A DNA stretch of 64,000 nt from Rhizobium sp. L43. GTDB taxonomy: Bacteria > Pseudomonadota > Alphaproteobacteria > Rhizobiales > Rhizobiaceae. The stretch lies in the NCBI RefSeq assembly GCF_002531725.1, contig NZ_NWSQ01000001.1, positions 186,001-250,000 of the forward strand, in the 5' to 3' direction. The notes below the pieces were generated by a model, which was not told the origin of the DNA, ran no database searches, and saw only the letters and a program-made list of their open reading frames with translations. Both the position numbers and the translations under genes were made by a program. Position 1 is the stretch's first letter. Each line of letters starts with the position of its first letter. Positions 46,727-56,687 of the stretch are shown one piece after another.

Positions 46727-48058
46727 TTATTCGCGCTGCTCCAGCGCCCTGCTGAAGGCGAGTGCCGCCAGCGTGCAGATGGCGCCGGACAGCAGGTAGT
46801 AGCCGACGAAGGTCAGGCCGAAGCGGCTGGAGAGGCTGAGCGCCACCAGCGGCGCAAAACCGGCGCCGATCAGCCAGGCAAGATCCGAGGTGAAGGCTGC
46901 GCCGGTATAGCGGTAGCCGCGGCCGAAACGCGACGAGATCGAGCCGGTCGCCTGGCCGAAGGACAGGCCGAGCACGCCGAAGCCGATGATGACGAAGGCG
47001 TCGTGGCCGCTATTGCCGGAGGCGATCAGGACCGGCCCGACAAAGCTGAAGACGGCGATGATGACGGCGCAGATGGCAAGCTGGGCGCGCCGGCCGATGC
47101 GGTCGGCGATCAGGCCCGACGCGATGATCGTGACGATGCCGACCATGGCGCCGATCACCTGCACCACCATGAAGGCGCCGATCGGCTGGTTGCCGTATAG
47201 GCTCATCCAGCCGAGCGGGAAGATGGTGACGAGGTGGAACATGGCGAAACTGGCGAGCGGCACGAAGGCGCCGATCAGAATGTCGCGGCCATGCACGCGC
47301 AGCACGTCAAGGATCGGTGCGGCTTCCAGCTCGTGCTGTTCGAGCAGGGTGCCGAATTCCTTGGTCATGACCAGGCGCAGACGCGCAAACAGCGCGACGA
47401 CGTTGATCGCGAAGGCGACGAAGAAAGGATAGCGCCAGCCCCAGGAGAGGAAGTCTTCACTGGAAAGATTGGCGACGAAATAGCCGAACAGCGTGCTTGC
47501 CAGCGCAAAGCCGATCGGCGCGCCGAGCTGCGGGATCATCGCATACCAGCCGCGGTGATTGGCCGGCGCGTTGAGCGCCAGCAGCGAGGCAAGACCGTCC
47601 CAGGCGCCGCCGAGCGCGAAGCCCTGGCCGAGACGGAAGAGCGCCAGCAGCGCGATCGACCAGACGCCGATCTCTTCGTAACCCGGCAGGAAGGCGATCG
47701 AGGCCGTGGAGCCGCCGAGCAGGAAAAGCGCGATCGTCAGCTTGGTGCCGCGCCCATACAGCCGGTCGATGGTCATGAAGACGACGGAGCCGACGGGGCG
47801 AGCCAGGAAGGCCAGCGAGAAGATGGCGAAGGAATAGAGCGTGCCCGTCAGCCTGTCCGGCGCGAAGGGGAAGACCAGCTGCGGAAAGACCAGGACGGAG
47901 GCGAGACCGTAGACGAAGAAATCGAAGAATTCCGACATGCGACCGATCACCACGCCGACGGCGATGCTGCCTGGCGAAACCGGTTTGTCGTCGTGAATGC
48001 GCCGCGCGTCGCGTTCGAGCGACGACGATGAAGGTCCGTAATGCGATGTTGTAGCCAT
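46727..48058 (-). CDS. MFS transporter (metabolite:H+ symporter-like)
   Basis: A 443-residue protein with about twelve hydrophobic segments. The N-half has ARPVGSVVFMTIDRLYGRGTKL, the loop 2-3 signature of the metabolite:proton symporter branch, and the C-half has ADRIGRRAQL. A GGGAGG site precedes the ATG at 48058. The typical substrates are organic acids or osmolytes; none can be assigned here. An FNR/FixK-like box lies 45 bases upstream of its start, so oxygen control is possible. It diverges from the cyo operon. Confidence 0.87.
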   Translation of the reverse strand: MATTSHYGPSSSSLERDARRIHDDKPVSPGSIAVGVVIGRMSEFFDFFVYGLASVLVFPQLVFPFAPDRLTGTLYSFAIFSLAFLARPVGSVVFMTIDRLYGRGTKLTIALFLLGGSTASIAFLPGYEEIGVWSIALLALFRLGQGFALGGAWDGLASLLALNAPANHRGWYAMIPQLGAPIGFALASTLFGYFVANLSSEDFLSWGWRYPFFVAFAINVVALFARLRLVMTKEFGTLLEQHELEAAPILDVLRVHGRDILIGAFVPLASFAMFHLVTIFPLGWMSLYGNQPIGAFMVVQVIGAMVGIVTIIASGLIADRIGRRAQLAICAVIIAVFSFVGPVLIASGNSGHDAFVIIGFGVLGLSFGQATGSISSRFGRGYRYTGAAFTSDLAWLIGAGFAPLVALSLSSRFGLTFVGYYLLSGAICTLAALAFSRALEQRE

Positions 48059-48447
48059 GAAACGCCTCCCTCGTTGAAGCGCTTTCGCCAAGGCGCCTCA
48101 GCCTGATCTTGATCAAACCTGCAGGCTTATCAAGTCCGTAAGACGTAAATAGTTCGTCATCACGACTCAAAATGAGGCACAGACGGGAAAAATAGCGTGA
48201 TCCGGACCGCGATTTTCCCATGGGAACGCTGGCGTGGCCGGCTCTTGCGGATATATTGGGTGAAACATGCGCTCGCGAAAAATCCTTCTTGATTTCGTCA
48301 GGATTTCAAAGCACTAGCGCACAAGATTTGTGCCGCATTGCGGCATGATTGTTGCACTGCGACCTTCCGCCTCATGTCGCTATCGGGTTCAGTGCTTTAG
48401 TCGCGAACGAAATGAAACAACAAGAGCTTAGAGACGTGCCAAAACTC
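48059..48447. other. Divergent promoter region of the MFS and cyo genes
   Basis: About 390 bases with no gene. It contains the FNR/FixK-like box at 48103-48116 close to the MFS start. The right half leads to cyoA; an in-frame ATG at 48412 may extend cyoA into it. Confidence 0.55.
48103..48116. promoter_or_regulatory. Candidate FNR/FixK box
   Basis: CTGATCTTGATCAA matches the consensus TTGAT-N4-ATCAA in nine of ten fixed positions. It lies 45 bases before the MFS start and about 330 before cyoA. Rhizobial FnrN/FixK regulators use such boxes under low oxygen; direction of control is unknown. Confidence 0.45.
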
Positions 48448-49563
48448 ATGAAGTTTTCCCGCCTTCTATCCGTCTTGCCGCTGCTTTTCCTGGCAGGATG
48501 CAACATGGTGGTCATGGCGCCATCCGGCGACATCGCCATGCAACAGCGCGATCTCATCGTCATCTCGACGGTGCTGATGCTGCTGATCATCATCCCGGTG
48601 ATCTTTCTGACGCTGTTCTTCGCCTGGCGCTACCGCCGTTCCAATACGGCCGCGACTTACGCGCCGGAATGGCACCATTCGACCCGCTTGGAAATCGTGA
48701 TCTGGGCAGCCCCGCTGGCGATCATCATCGCGCTCGGCGCCGTAACCTGGATTTCCACCCATAAGCTCGATCCCTATCGCCCGCTCGACCGCCTCGATGC
48801 GGAGCGCGCCATCCCGGCCGATACCAAGCCGCTCATCGTCGAGGTCGTGGCGCTAGACTGGAAGTGGCTGTTCTTCTATCCCGAACTCGGCATTGCCACG
48901 GTCAACGAGCTCGCCGCCCCTGTGGACATGCCGATCAATTTCAAGATCACCGCCTCCTCGGTGATGAACTCCTTCTACATCCCTGCCCTTGCCGGTCAGA
49001 TCTACGCTATGCCGGGCATGGAGACCAAGCTGCACGCCGTCATCAATCGGGAAGGCGAGTACGACGGCTTCTCCGCCAATTACAGCGGCGCCGGCTTCTC
49101 GCACATGCGCTTCAAGTTCCATGGCCTGACCCGCGAGGGCTTCGACGCCTGGGTGGCTAGGGTCAAGCAGCAGGGCACGATGCTCAACCGCGACGCCTAT
49201 CTGAAGCTCGAGAAGCCGAGCGAGAAGGAACCGGTGCGTTATTATGCCGGCGCCGATGCCGACCTTTACAACGCCATCCTCAATATGTGCGCCACGCCGG
49301 GCAAGATGTGCATGAACGAGATGATGCACATCGACATGATGGGCGGCGGCGGCAAGGAAAGTGCGGAGAATCGCGAGAAGCTGCGATATGACGGCCGCCA
49401 TGCCGACGAAGGCATCGTGACGCCGGCGGCCATGCCGGCAGCGGAGGCCCCGGCCGGAAGCGAGCCCGCCGAGCATAGCGACGGCAACAGCATGCAGCAC
49501 GACATGCCCGGCATGAGCAATGGCGCCGATCCGGCGCCGGCGCAACTCAACAACAACAATTAA
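48448..49563 (+). CDS. cyoA: Cytochrome bo-type ubiquinol oxidase subunit II
   Basis: A 371-residue lipoprotein subunit of the terminal oxidase. The signal ends in the lipobox LAGC (residues 15-18). Two membrane helices follow (about 37-60 and 80-100), then the periplasmic cupredoxin domain with NSFYIPALAGQIYAMPGM. The Cu-A cysteines of cytochrome c oxidases are absent at that site, so it accepts quinol. The C-terminal tail is rich in Met, Pro and His. ATG 48448 gives a normal lipoprotein signal; ATG 48412 would add 12 residues. Confidence 0.92.
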   Translation: MKFSRLLSVLPLLFLAGCNMVVMAPSGDIAMQQRDLIVISTVLMLLIIIPVIFLTLFFAWRYRRSNTAATYAPEWHHSTRLEIVIWAAPLAIIIALGAVTWISTHKLDPYRPLDRLDAERAIPADTKPLIVEVVALDWKWLFFYPELGIATVNELAAPVDMPINFKITASSVMNSFYIPALAGQIYAMPGMETKLHAVINREGEYDGFSANYSGAGFSHMRFKFHGLTREGFDAWVARVKQQGTMLNRDAYLKLEKPSEKEPVRYYAGADADLYNAILNMCATPGKMCMNEMMHIDMMGGGGKESAENREKLRYDGRHADEGIVTPAAMPAAEAPAGSEPAEHSDGNSMQHDMPGMSNGADPAPAQLNNNN

Positions 49564-49605
49564 CCTGGCGCTTTGCGTCGCAAGACATAATGAACGGGTT
49601 GTTCC

Positions 49606-51609
49606 ATGTTTTCCAATCCTGACCTCCTGAAGTTCGTCTTCGGCCGGTTGACCCTCGATGCCATCCCCTATCACGAGCCGATTCTGGTCGTGACCTTCAT
49701 CGGCGTCGTCATCGGCGCCATCGCGGTGCTCGGCCTCATCACCTATTTCAAGTTCTGGGGCCCGCTCTGGCGCGACTGGATCTGCAGCGTCGATCACAAG
49801 AAGATCGGCATCATGTATGTGATCCTCGCCGTCATCATGCTGTTGCGCGGCTTCTCCGACGCGATCCTGATGCGCATCCAGCAGGCGATCGCCTTCAACG
49901 GTTCGGAGGGCTATCTGCCGCCGCACCATTACGACCAGGTCTTCACCGCCCACGGCGTCATCATGATCTTCTTCGTGGCGATGCCCTTCGTCACCGGCCT
50001 GATGAACTTCGTGGTGCCGCTGCAGATCGGCGCGCGCGACGTCTCCTTCCCCTTCCTCAACAACTTCTCGTTCTGGATGACCACCGCCGGCGCGATCATC
50101 ATCATGCTGTCGCTGTTCATCGGCGAATTCGCCCAGACCGGCTGGCTCGCCTACCCGCCGCTGTCGGGCGCGGCCTACAGTCCGGGCGTCGGCGTCGATT
50201 ATTATATCTGGGGCCTGCAGGTGGCCGGCGTCGGAACGACCCTGTCGGGCATCAACCTGATCGCCACCATCGTCAAGATGCGCGCGCCGGGCATGACCTT
50301 CATGAAGATGCCGGTCTTCACCTGGACGGCGCTCTGCACCAACGTGCTGATCGTCGCCTCCTTCCCGATCCTGACCGCCACCCTCGCCCTGCTGTCGCTC
50401 GACCGTTATGCCGGAACCAACTTCTTTACCAACGACCTCGGCGGCAATCCGATGATGTACATCAACCTCATCTGGATCTGGGGTCATCCGGAGGTCTACA
50501 TCCTGGTGCTGCCGGCCTTCGGCATCTTCTCGGAAGTCGTCGCCACCTTCTCCGGCAAGCGCCTGTTCGGCTACGCCTCGATGGTCTACGCCACCTGCGT
50601 GATCATGATCCTGTCCTATATCGTCTGGCTGCACCACTTCTTCACGATGGGCTCGGGTGCCTCCGTCAACTCCTTCTTCGGCATCACCACGATGATCATC
50701 TCGATCCCGACGGGAGCGAAGATGTTCAACTGGCTCTTCACCATGTATCGCGGCCGCATCCGCTATCAGGTGCCGATGCTGTGGACGGTCGGCTTCATGG
50801 TGACCTTCGTCATCGGCGGCATGACCGGCGTCATGCTTGCGGTGCCGCCGGCCGACTTCGTGCTGCACAACTCGCTGTTCCTGATCGCCCACTTCCACAA
50901 CGTCATCATTGGCGGCGTTCTCTTCGGCATGTTCGCCGGCGTGAACTACTGGTTCCCGAAGGCCTTCGGCTTCAAGCTCGATCCCTTCTGGGGCAAGATG
51001 AGCTTCTGGTTCTGGCAGATCGGCTTCTGGTTCGCCTTCATGCCGCTCTATGTGCTCGGCCTGATGGGCGTCACCCGCCGCATGAGCCAGTTCGAGGACC
51101 CGTCGATACAGATCTGGTTCATCATCGCCGCCTTCGGCGTCGGGCTGATCGCGCTCGGTATTGCCGCCTTCCTGATCCAGATCGTCGTCAGCTTCATGAA
51201 ACGCGAGGAGTTGCGCGACGACAGCGGCGATCCCTGGGATGGCCGCACGCTGGAATGGTCGACCTCCTCGCCGCCGCCCGAATACAACTTCGCCCTGACG
51301 CCGGTCGTGCACGATCATGACGGCTGGTACGACATGAAGAACCGCGGCTATGCGCGTCCGCTGGAAGGTTTCCGGCCGATCCATATGCCGAAGAACACCG
51401 GCACCGGCGCGATCCTGTCTGCTATCAGCGTCGCACTCGCCTTCGGCCTGATCTGGTACATGTGGTGGCTGGTCGTCGTCTCCTTCGTCGCCATGCTGGC
51501 GGTGGCGATCGGCCATACCTTCAACTACAGACGCGACTTCTACATCCCCGCCGAAGAGGTAACCGAAACGGAAGGCAAGCGCACTGCGCTGCTTGCCGAG
51601 CAGGTGTAA
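49606..51609 (+). CDS. cyoB: Cytochrome bo-type ubiquinol oxidase subunit I
   Basis: A 667-residue catalytic subunit with about 15 hydrophobic segments. Redox ligands are visible: HGVIMIFF (low-spin heme), WIWGHPEVY (Cu-B histidine with the cross-linked tyrosine and the D-channel glutamate region), VWLHHFF (Cu-B pair) and HFHNVI (heme ligands). PTGAKMFNW holds the K-channel lysine. It reduces oxygen to water and pumps protons using quinol. It follows cyoA by 42 bases. Confidence 0.97.
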   Translation: MFSNPDLLKFVFGRLTLDAIPYHEPILVVTFIGVVIGAIAVLGLITYFKFWGPLWRDWICSVDHKKIGIMYVILAVIMLLRGFSDAILMRIQQAIAFNGSEGYLPPHHYDQVFTAHGVIMIFFVAMPFVTGLMNFVVPLQIGARDVSFPFLNNFSFWMTTAGAIIIMLSLFIGEFAQTGWLAYPPLSGAAYSPGVGVDYYIWGLQVAGVGTTLSGINLIATIVKMRAPGMTFMKMPVFTWTALCTNVLIVASFPILTATLALLSLDRYAGTNFFTNDLGGNPMMYINLIWIWGHPEVYILVLPAFGIFSEVVATFSGKRLFGYASMVYATCVIMILSYIVWLHHFFTMGSGASVNSFFGITTMIISIPTGAKMFNWLFTMYRGRIRYQVPMLWTVGFMVTFVIGGMTGVMLAVPPADFVLHNSLFLIAHFHNVIIGGVLFGMFAGVNYWFPKAFGFKLDPFWGKMSFWFWQIGFWFAFMPLYVLGLMGVTRRMSQFEDPSIQIWFIIAAFGVGLIALGIAAFLIQIVVSFMKREELRDDSGDPWDGRTLEWSTSSPPPEYNFALTPVVHDHDGWYDMKNRGYARPLEGFRPIHMPKNTGTGAILSAISVALAFGLIWYMWWLVVVSFVAMLAVAIGHTFNYRRDFYIPAEEVTETEGKRTALLAEQV

Positions 51610-51615
51610 GAGACC

Positions 51616-52236
51616 ATGAGCGATCACACCATCGACACGGCCGAAAAGCCTGAATTCTACCTGACGGAAGACCATCATCCGGAGAACAGCACCAATCTCG
51701 GTTTCTGGCTCTACCTGATGAGCGACTGCCTGATCTTCGCGGTGCTGTTTGCCACGCATGGCGTGCTCGGCCGCAATTATGCCGCCGGCCCGTCGCCGGC
51801 CGATCTCTTCGATCTGCCGATCGTTGCCCTCAACACCTCGATGCTGCTGTTCTCCTCGATCACCTATGGCTTCGCCATGCTGCAGATGGAGCGCAACGCC
51901 AAGGCGGAAACGCTGTTCTGGCTTGGCGTCACAGGCCTGTTCGGCGCAGCCTTCATCGGGCTCGAACTCTATGAGTTCATCCACCTGATCCATGAAGGCG
52001 CCGGGCCGACGCGCAGCGCCTTCCTGTCTTCCTTCTTCACGCTGGTCGGCACGCACGGTCTGCACGTCACCTTCGGCATCATCTGGCTGATCACGCTGAT
52101 GGTGCAGGTGTCGATGCACGGCTTGATCGAGGCCAATCGCCGCCGCCTGATGTGCCTTTCGATGTTCTGGCACTTCCTCGACGTCGTCTGGATCGGCGTC
52201 TTTTCCTTCGTCTATCTGCTGGGAGTTCTCGGATGA
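51616..52236 (+). CDS. cyoC: Cytochrome bo-type ubiquinol oxidase subunit III
   Basis: A 206-residue subunit with five hydrophobic segments, starting six bases after cyoB. LGFWLYLMSDCLIFAVLFATH and the conserved ELYEFIHLIHEG mark the COX3/CyoC family; the acidic residues there belong to its conserved core. GTHGLHVTFG follows. It overlaps cyoD by four bases. It stabilises subunit I and is not redox-active. Confidence 0.95.
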   Translation: MSDHTIDTAEKPEFYLTEDHHPENSTNLGFWLYLMSDCLIFAVLFATHGVLGRNYAAGPSPADLFDLPIVALNTSMLLFSSITYGFAMLQMERNAKAETLFWLGVTGLFGAAFIGLELYEFIHLIHEGAGPTRSAFLSSFFTLVGTHGLHVTFGIIWLITLMVQVSMHGLIEANRRRLMCLSMFWHFLDVVWIGVFSFVYLLGVLG

Positions 52237-52634
52237 GTTCGCAAGCACCCGCCCATGAGGATGCCCACGAGGCGCATCACGGCCACAGCCACGGCCATCA
52301 GGCCGGCCACGGCACGTTCCGCAGCTATATGGCGGGCTTCGTGCTCTCCGTCATCCTCACCGCCATTCCCTTCTGGCTAGTTATGTCGGGCGTGATCGCC
52401 AGCCCGGCGCTGACGGCGGTGCTGGTGATGGGCCTCGGCGCCATCCAGATCGTCGTCCATATGGTCTTCTTCCTGCACATGAATACCAGGAGCGAGGGCG
52501 GCTGGACGATCATGGCGCTGATCTTCACCCTCATCATCGTCGCCATCGCGCTTTCCGGCTCGCTCTGGGTCATGCATCATCTCAACACCAACATGATGCC
52601 GATGAGCCCCGAGATGATGAAGAACATGCCGTGA
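52233..52634 (+). CDS. cyoD: Cytochrome bo-type ubiquinol oxidase subunit IV
   Basis: A 133-residue protein with three hydrophobic segments (about 30-50, 58-80 and 92-112) and the family block IQIVVHMVFFLHM. An N-terminal His-rich tail (HEAHHGHSHGHQAGHG) is unusual and could bind metal. The ATGA overlap with cyoC fixes the start. It assists assembly of the oxidase's copper centre in known systems. Confidence 0.94.
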   Translation: MSSQAPAHEDAHEAHHGHSHGHQAGHGTFRSYMAGFVLSVILTAIPFWLVMSGVIASPALTAVLVMGLGAIQIVVHMVFFLHMNTRSEGGWTIMALIFTLIIVAIALSGSLWVMHHLNTNMMPMSPEMMKNMP

Positions 52635-53419
52635 CAGTCACGAAGGGGCGGCGGCAGCGCCGCCCGCAGGCTCCCTCGGAAAAGTCCGATCAACGGCGTC
52701 ATCAGGTAAAACGCGCGATCTTCGCCGTCTGCCTGCTGCTGCTGGCCGCGGCACTCGCAGCCCTCGGCACCTGGCAGGTGCAGCGCCTCGCCTGGAAACG
52801 CGATCTCATCGCCCGCGTCGAAGAGCGTGTGCATGCCGCACCCGCAACCGCACCGGCGCGCGCCGATTGGGACAAGGTCAATGCCGCCGACGACGAATAT
52901 CGGCGGGTGACGGCAGCAGGAACGCTGGCGAACGACAAGGAAACGCTGGTCTATGCCTCCACGATGCTCGGCCCGGGCTATTGGGTGATGACGCCGCTGA
53001 CGCTTGCCGATGGGACATCAATCCTCGTCAATCGCGGCTTCGTGCCGACCGACAGGCGCGACCCGGCCACGCGCCGCGAGGGGCAACCATCAGGGCCGGC
53101 CGAGATCACCGGGCTGATGCGGATGACGGAGCCGAAGGGATCGCTGCTGCGGTCCAATGACGTCGCGGCCGACCGCTGGTATTCGCGCGATGTCGCGGCG
53201 ATCGCTGCAAAGCGCGGTGTGGGTGCGGTCGCGCCCTTTTTCATCGACGCCGATGCCACGGCCAATCCGGGCGGCCTGCCCGTCGGCGGCCTCACCATCA
53301 TCCATTTCCCCAACAACCATTTCATCTATGCGATCACCTGGTATGGGCTGGCGGCGATGGTGCTGGCATTGCTGCTGTTCATCCTGCGCGCCGAGATCGG
53401 GAGAAGCCGCCGGGAATAG
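52631..53419 (+). CDS. SURF1-family oxidase assembly protein
   Basis: A 262-residue protein beginning at GTG 52631, overlapping cyoD by four bases. A basic N-terminus precedes the first helix (about 30-46, LLLLAAALAALGTWQVQRL), with the SURF1 motif GTWQVQRLAWK. ILVNRGFVPTDRRDP is the second hallmark, and a second membrane helix closes the C-terminus (WYGLAAMVLALLLFIL). SURF1 aids heme insertion into subunit I. cyoE (heme O synthase) is not in this operon and must lie elsewhere. Confidence 0.9.
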   Translation: MTVTKGRRQRRPQAPSEKSDQRRHQVKRAIFAVCLLLLAAALAALGTWQVQRLAWKRDLIARVEERVHAAPATAPARADWDKVNAADDEYRRVTAAGTLANDKETLVYASTMLGPGYWVMTPLTLADGTSILVNRGFVPTDRRDPATRREGQPSGPAEITGLMRMTEPKGSLLRSNDVAADRWYSRDVAAIAAKRGVGAVAPFFIDADATANPGGLPVGGLTIIHFPNNHFIYAITWYGLAAMVLALLLFILRAEIGRSRRE

Positions 53420-53478
53420 TCCGGGGATACGAGCCCTCCGGCAAGCCCGAGCGCACCGCATTAATAGCTCGTAAAGCG

Positions 53479-54708
53479 ATGTCCGATACTGCTTGCCTGA
53501 ACAGAATATTTAAAAAGCTGCACATGAGCCGGCCGGATTACATCCCCAGTCTCGATGGCCTGCGCGGTATCGCCGCGCTTCTGGTCGTTCAAGCGCATAT
53601 CGGACTTGTCTTTCCGAACACAGCCCAGCATGTCATGACGATGGGCAGCGAAGCCGTCGGCTTGTTCTTTGCGCTCAGTGGCTTTCTGATGAGCCATCTC
53701 TACGGTTCACGGCCGGTGACCAAAGAAAACGTCCTGGATTTTCTTGTCAGCCGCTTTGCCCGCATCTATCCGGTCTATCTGGCTGCCGTCGTGCTCGTGG
53801 CGGTGCTGTCCGGCATGCAGAATCTCAACTTCATTCAGCCGATTGCCGGCGGCATGGACTTTGTGCGTCATGTCTTGCTGCTGGGCTCGAGTGGCGTTTT
53901 CTGGTCAATTCCACCTGAAATTCAATTCTATCTGCTCTTCCCGGTCCTATGGCTTTGCCTCGCCCGCCCGCAGCGTTATGGCGGCGTGATCGTAGGTTTC
54001 GCAGTGGTCGTCGCCGTGGACGGTCTGCTGGAATTGCCGGGGCCTGGGATCATGCTCGTTTCCAAGCTGCCTTACTTTCTTTTCGGCGCACTTGCCGGGA
54101 CGATGCATTCCCACTGGGACAGATGGACGCCATCTGCCTTCACGGGAATTTTCACGCTGTTGCTTCTGGCGGTGTTCTTCACTTACAGGCATGTCGTGCC
54201 GAGTTTTTCCCCCGAATTTTGGGGTCTGCAAAGCGCGGTCGCGGCAGCCGTCATTGTGGCGCTCGTCGCCCGGCAACCGCCCATCGCCGCCTCTGTCCTT
54301 TCAGCCGCACCCGTGAGGTTTTTGGGCACGATCAGCTTCTCACTCTATCTCTTCCACGTGCCCATCATGTTCCTTGCCCGTCGGACATTTGATAGCCTGA
54401 TGCCCGAACCGGCGCTGATCGGGGTGACGCTTGCCATTGCGGCAGGCGGAGCATGGTTCATTCACGAGACGATAGAAGTCCCAAGCCGACGGCTGCTTGT
54501 CGGCTTGTGGCAGCATCACCGGTGGCGCATGGCCCCGCGCGAAACTCCGGCTGAAGAAATTGAACGCGCAATCCTCGACCTCAAAGAGACCGAACAACGC
54601 CTCCACAGCGGCACAACGTCACCCACGGCGGGTGAACTCCGGGAGGCCGAAAACAATGGCGACGAGACGCTCCGCGCCTTTGCGTTCCTTAGGAAGCAAC
54701 CCGGCTGA
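53479..54708 (+). CDS. Membrane O-acyltransferase (acyltransferase family 3)
   Basis: A 409-residue protein with about ten hydrophobic segments. The N-terminal motif SLDGLRGIAALLVVQAHIG carries the catalytic-type arginine and histidine of OafA/NodX-like transferases, which acetylate surface glycans. SRFARIYPVY is a second conserved block. A ~60-residue charged tail follows (EEIERAILDLKETEQRLH). ATG 53479 is used; 53524 is possible. Its end overlaps the tail of the histidine kinase gene by 20 bases on the opposite strand. Confidence 0.87.
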   Translation: MSDTACLNRIFKKLHMSRPDYIPSLDGLRGIAALLVVQAHIGLVFPNTAQHVMTMGSEAVGLFFALSGFLMSHLYGSRPVTKENVLDFLVSRFARIYPVYLAAVVLVAVLSGMQNLNFIQPIAGGMDFVRHVLLLGSSGVFWSIPPEIQFYLLFPVLWLCLARPQRYGGVIVGFAVVVAVDGLLELPGPGIMLVSKLPYFLFGALAGTMHSHWDRWTPSAFTGIFTLLLLAVFFTYRHVVPSFSPEFWGLQSAVAAAVIVALVARQPPIAASVLSAAPVRFLGTISFSLYLFHVPIMFLARRTFDSLMPEPALIGVTLAIAAGGAWFIHETIEVPSRRLLVGLWQHHRWRMAPRETPAEEIERAILDLKETEQRLHSGTTSPTAGELREAENNGDETLRAFAFLRKQPG

Positions 54709-56617
54709 TCGCCTCGGCGAGCTGCGCCTGCGAGAAAGGCTTGCCGAGACGGGGCAGGTTGGCGATTGCCGTTCCTTCGGGGAGCTCGGCGTAACCGGTT
54801 GCGAGAATGATCGGCATTTCAGGCCATTCCTGGCGGATTGCCTCGGCAAGCTGCGCGCCGGTCATGCGCGGCATGGCATGGTCGCAAATCACCAGATCGA
54901 CCGGCTGCCTGCGCAGGATCTCGAGCGCCTCGGAACCCGCCGTCGCCTCGAACACGGTGTGACCGAGATCTTCCAGCATCAGCGTCGTATTCATCAGGAC
55001 CAGGCCATCGTCATCGACAGCGACGATGCGCAACCCGGACGGCGCATTTTCCGCCCGTTGCGGCAGATCCGCAGCGGCCGTGGCCACCCGCGTGGCAGTG
55101 ACGACCGGGAACCACAATTCGGCGGTCGTGCCTTCGCCGGGGCTGCTCTTCAGCATCAGGCGGCCGCCGGACTGGGACGCAAGGCCCTGCACCATGGAAA
55201 GGCCGAGACCGGTGCCCTTGCCGACACCCTTGGTGGTGAAGAACGGCGTAATCGCCTGCTCCATCGTCTTTGCGTCCATGCCCTCGCCTTCATCGATCAC
55301 CGCGATTCTTATATAGCGGCCGGGCGGCAGCGGACGCTTGCCTGATGGCACCGTTTCCTCGGACGCGCGAAGCACGATCCGGCCGCCTGACGGCATGGCA
55401 TCGCGGGCGTTGACGACGAGGTTCAGGATCGCCATCTCCAGCTGGTTCGGATCGGTCAGGATCGTCGGCAGCCTGACCGGGAAAGAGGTCTCGATCGCCG
55501 TGAGGGGACCGAGCGACCGGCTCAGCATATCCATCATGCCGCGCACCAGGCCGGAGACGTCGATCGGCTCCATGTGCAGTTCCTGCCGGCGGGAAAAGGC
55601 GAGCATGCGCTGCGTCAACGCAGCGCCCCGCTGCGCACCCTGCATGGCATTGTCAACCAGCGATGTCAGCGACAGATCCTGCGGCATGCGTTTCTTCAGG
55701 ATTTCGAGACTGCCGAGGACCGCCATCAGCAGATTGTTGAAATCATGAGCGATACCGCCGGTCAATTGACCGATCGCCTCCATCTTCTGCGATTGGAACA
55801 GTTCTTCGCGCGCCTGCTCCAGCGCCCGCTGGGTCTCCATCTTTTCGGTGATATCGCGGGTGATCTTCGCAAAACCGAGCACACCGCCCTCATCGTCCCG
55901 GATGACGTCGATGACGACGCTGGCCCAGAAACGGGTGCCGTCCTTGCGGACCCGCCAGCCTTCCCGCTCGAACCGACCCTCGGCGCGCGCAATGTTGAGC
56001 GCCGTTTCCGGCACGCCGGCAGCGCGGTCCTCGGGTGTATAGAAGGTCGAGAAATGCCGGCCGATGATTTCCTTCGGCCGATAGCCCTTGATCCGCTCGG
56101 CGCCGAAATTCCAACTGCTGACGTTGCCGTTGGGATCGAGCATGTAGATCGCATAATCCGAAACGCCCTGGATCAGCCGGCGGAATTGTTCCTCGCTCTG
56201 GCGGATCGCCTTTTCCGCCGCCCTGCGTTCGGTCAGGTCGCGGGTGATTTTGGCATAGCCGATGAGCTCGCCGGAAGGACGGCGGATCGGATCGATGATC
56301 ACATGCGCCCAGAAGCGGGTTCCATCCTTGCGCTGGCGCCAGCCTTCCCCCTCGAACCGCCCCTGCTCCGCCGCCGTGGCGAGCGCGCGCGCCGGTATTC
56401 CCGCGGCGCGGTCCTCTTCCAGATAGAAACGGGAAAAATGCTCGCCGAGAATTTCGGAAGGCTTGTAACCCTTGAAACGCTGAGCGCCGGTATTCCAGCT
56501 GGTAACGATGCCTTCGGGGCTCAGCATATAGATGGCGTAGTCGGTGATGGCATCGACCAGAAGGCGAAAGCGTCCCTCTTCGTTAAGGGACGTATCATGT
56601 CGATTCTGCGCTTCCAT
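54689..56617 (-). CDS. PAS-PAS hybrid histidine kinase with receiver domain
   Basis: A 642-residue soluble sensor. Two tandem PAS domains with PAC motifs occupy about 14-130 and 140-260; repeated GWR.RKDGTRFWA blocks show they are duplicates. The HisKA phosphorylation site is H291 in GGIAHDFNN, followed by an HATPase (NLVVNARDAM, GKGTGLGLSMV) and a C-terminal receiver with D579 (VICDHAMP) and the switch lysine in LGKPF. There is no membrane helix, so it senses a cytoplasmic signal; heme or flavin binding is not evident. No cognate regulator is adjacent. Confidence 0.92.
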   Translation of the reverse strand: MEAQNRHDTSLNEEGRFRLLVDAITDYAIYMLSPEGIVTSWNTGAQRFKGYKPSEILGEHFSRFYLEEDRAAGIPARALATAAEQGRFEGEGWRQRKDGTRFWAHVIIDPIRRPSGELIGYAKITRDLTERRAAEKAIRQSEEQFRRLIQGVSDYAIYMLDPNGNVSSWNFGAERIKGYRPKEIIGRHFSTFYTPEDRAAGVPETALNIARAEGRFEREGWRVRKDGTRFWASVVIDVIRDDEGGVLGFAKITRDITEKMETQRALEQAREELFQSQKMEAIGQLTGGIAHDFNNLLMAVLGSLEILKKRMPQDLSLTSLVDNAMQGAQRGAALTQRMLAFSRRQELHMEPIDVSGLVRGMMDMLSRSLGPLTAIETSFPVRLPTILTDPNQLEMAILNLVVNARDAMPSGGRIVLRASEETVPSGKRPLPPGRYIRIAVIDEGEGMDAKTMEQAITPFFTTKGVGKGTGLGLSMVQGLASQSGGRLMLKSSPGEGTTAELWFPVVTATRVATAAADLPQRAENAPSGLRIVAVDDDGLVLMNTTLMLEDLGHTVFEATAGSEALEILRRQPVDLVICDHAMPRMTGAQLAEAIRQEWPEMPIILATGYAELPEGTAIANLPRLGKPFSQAQLAEAISRVAS

Positions 56618-56687
56618 CAGCCCCTCGTGGTCACCAGCGCTTTATAACGCTGCGGCAGGCGGATGGTTCCGAAACGGCCTCAAATTT

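Noticed and set aside
48853..52248. A 1131-codon open frame antisense to the cyo operon
   Set aside because: It mirrors high-GC codon bias of cyoABCD, whose products are unmistakable; its translation is low-complexity, rich in Asp, Glu, His and Arg, with no domain.
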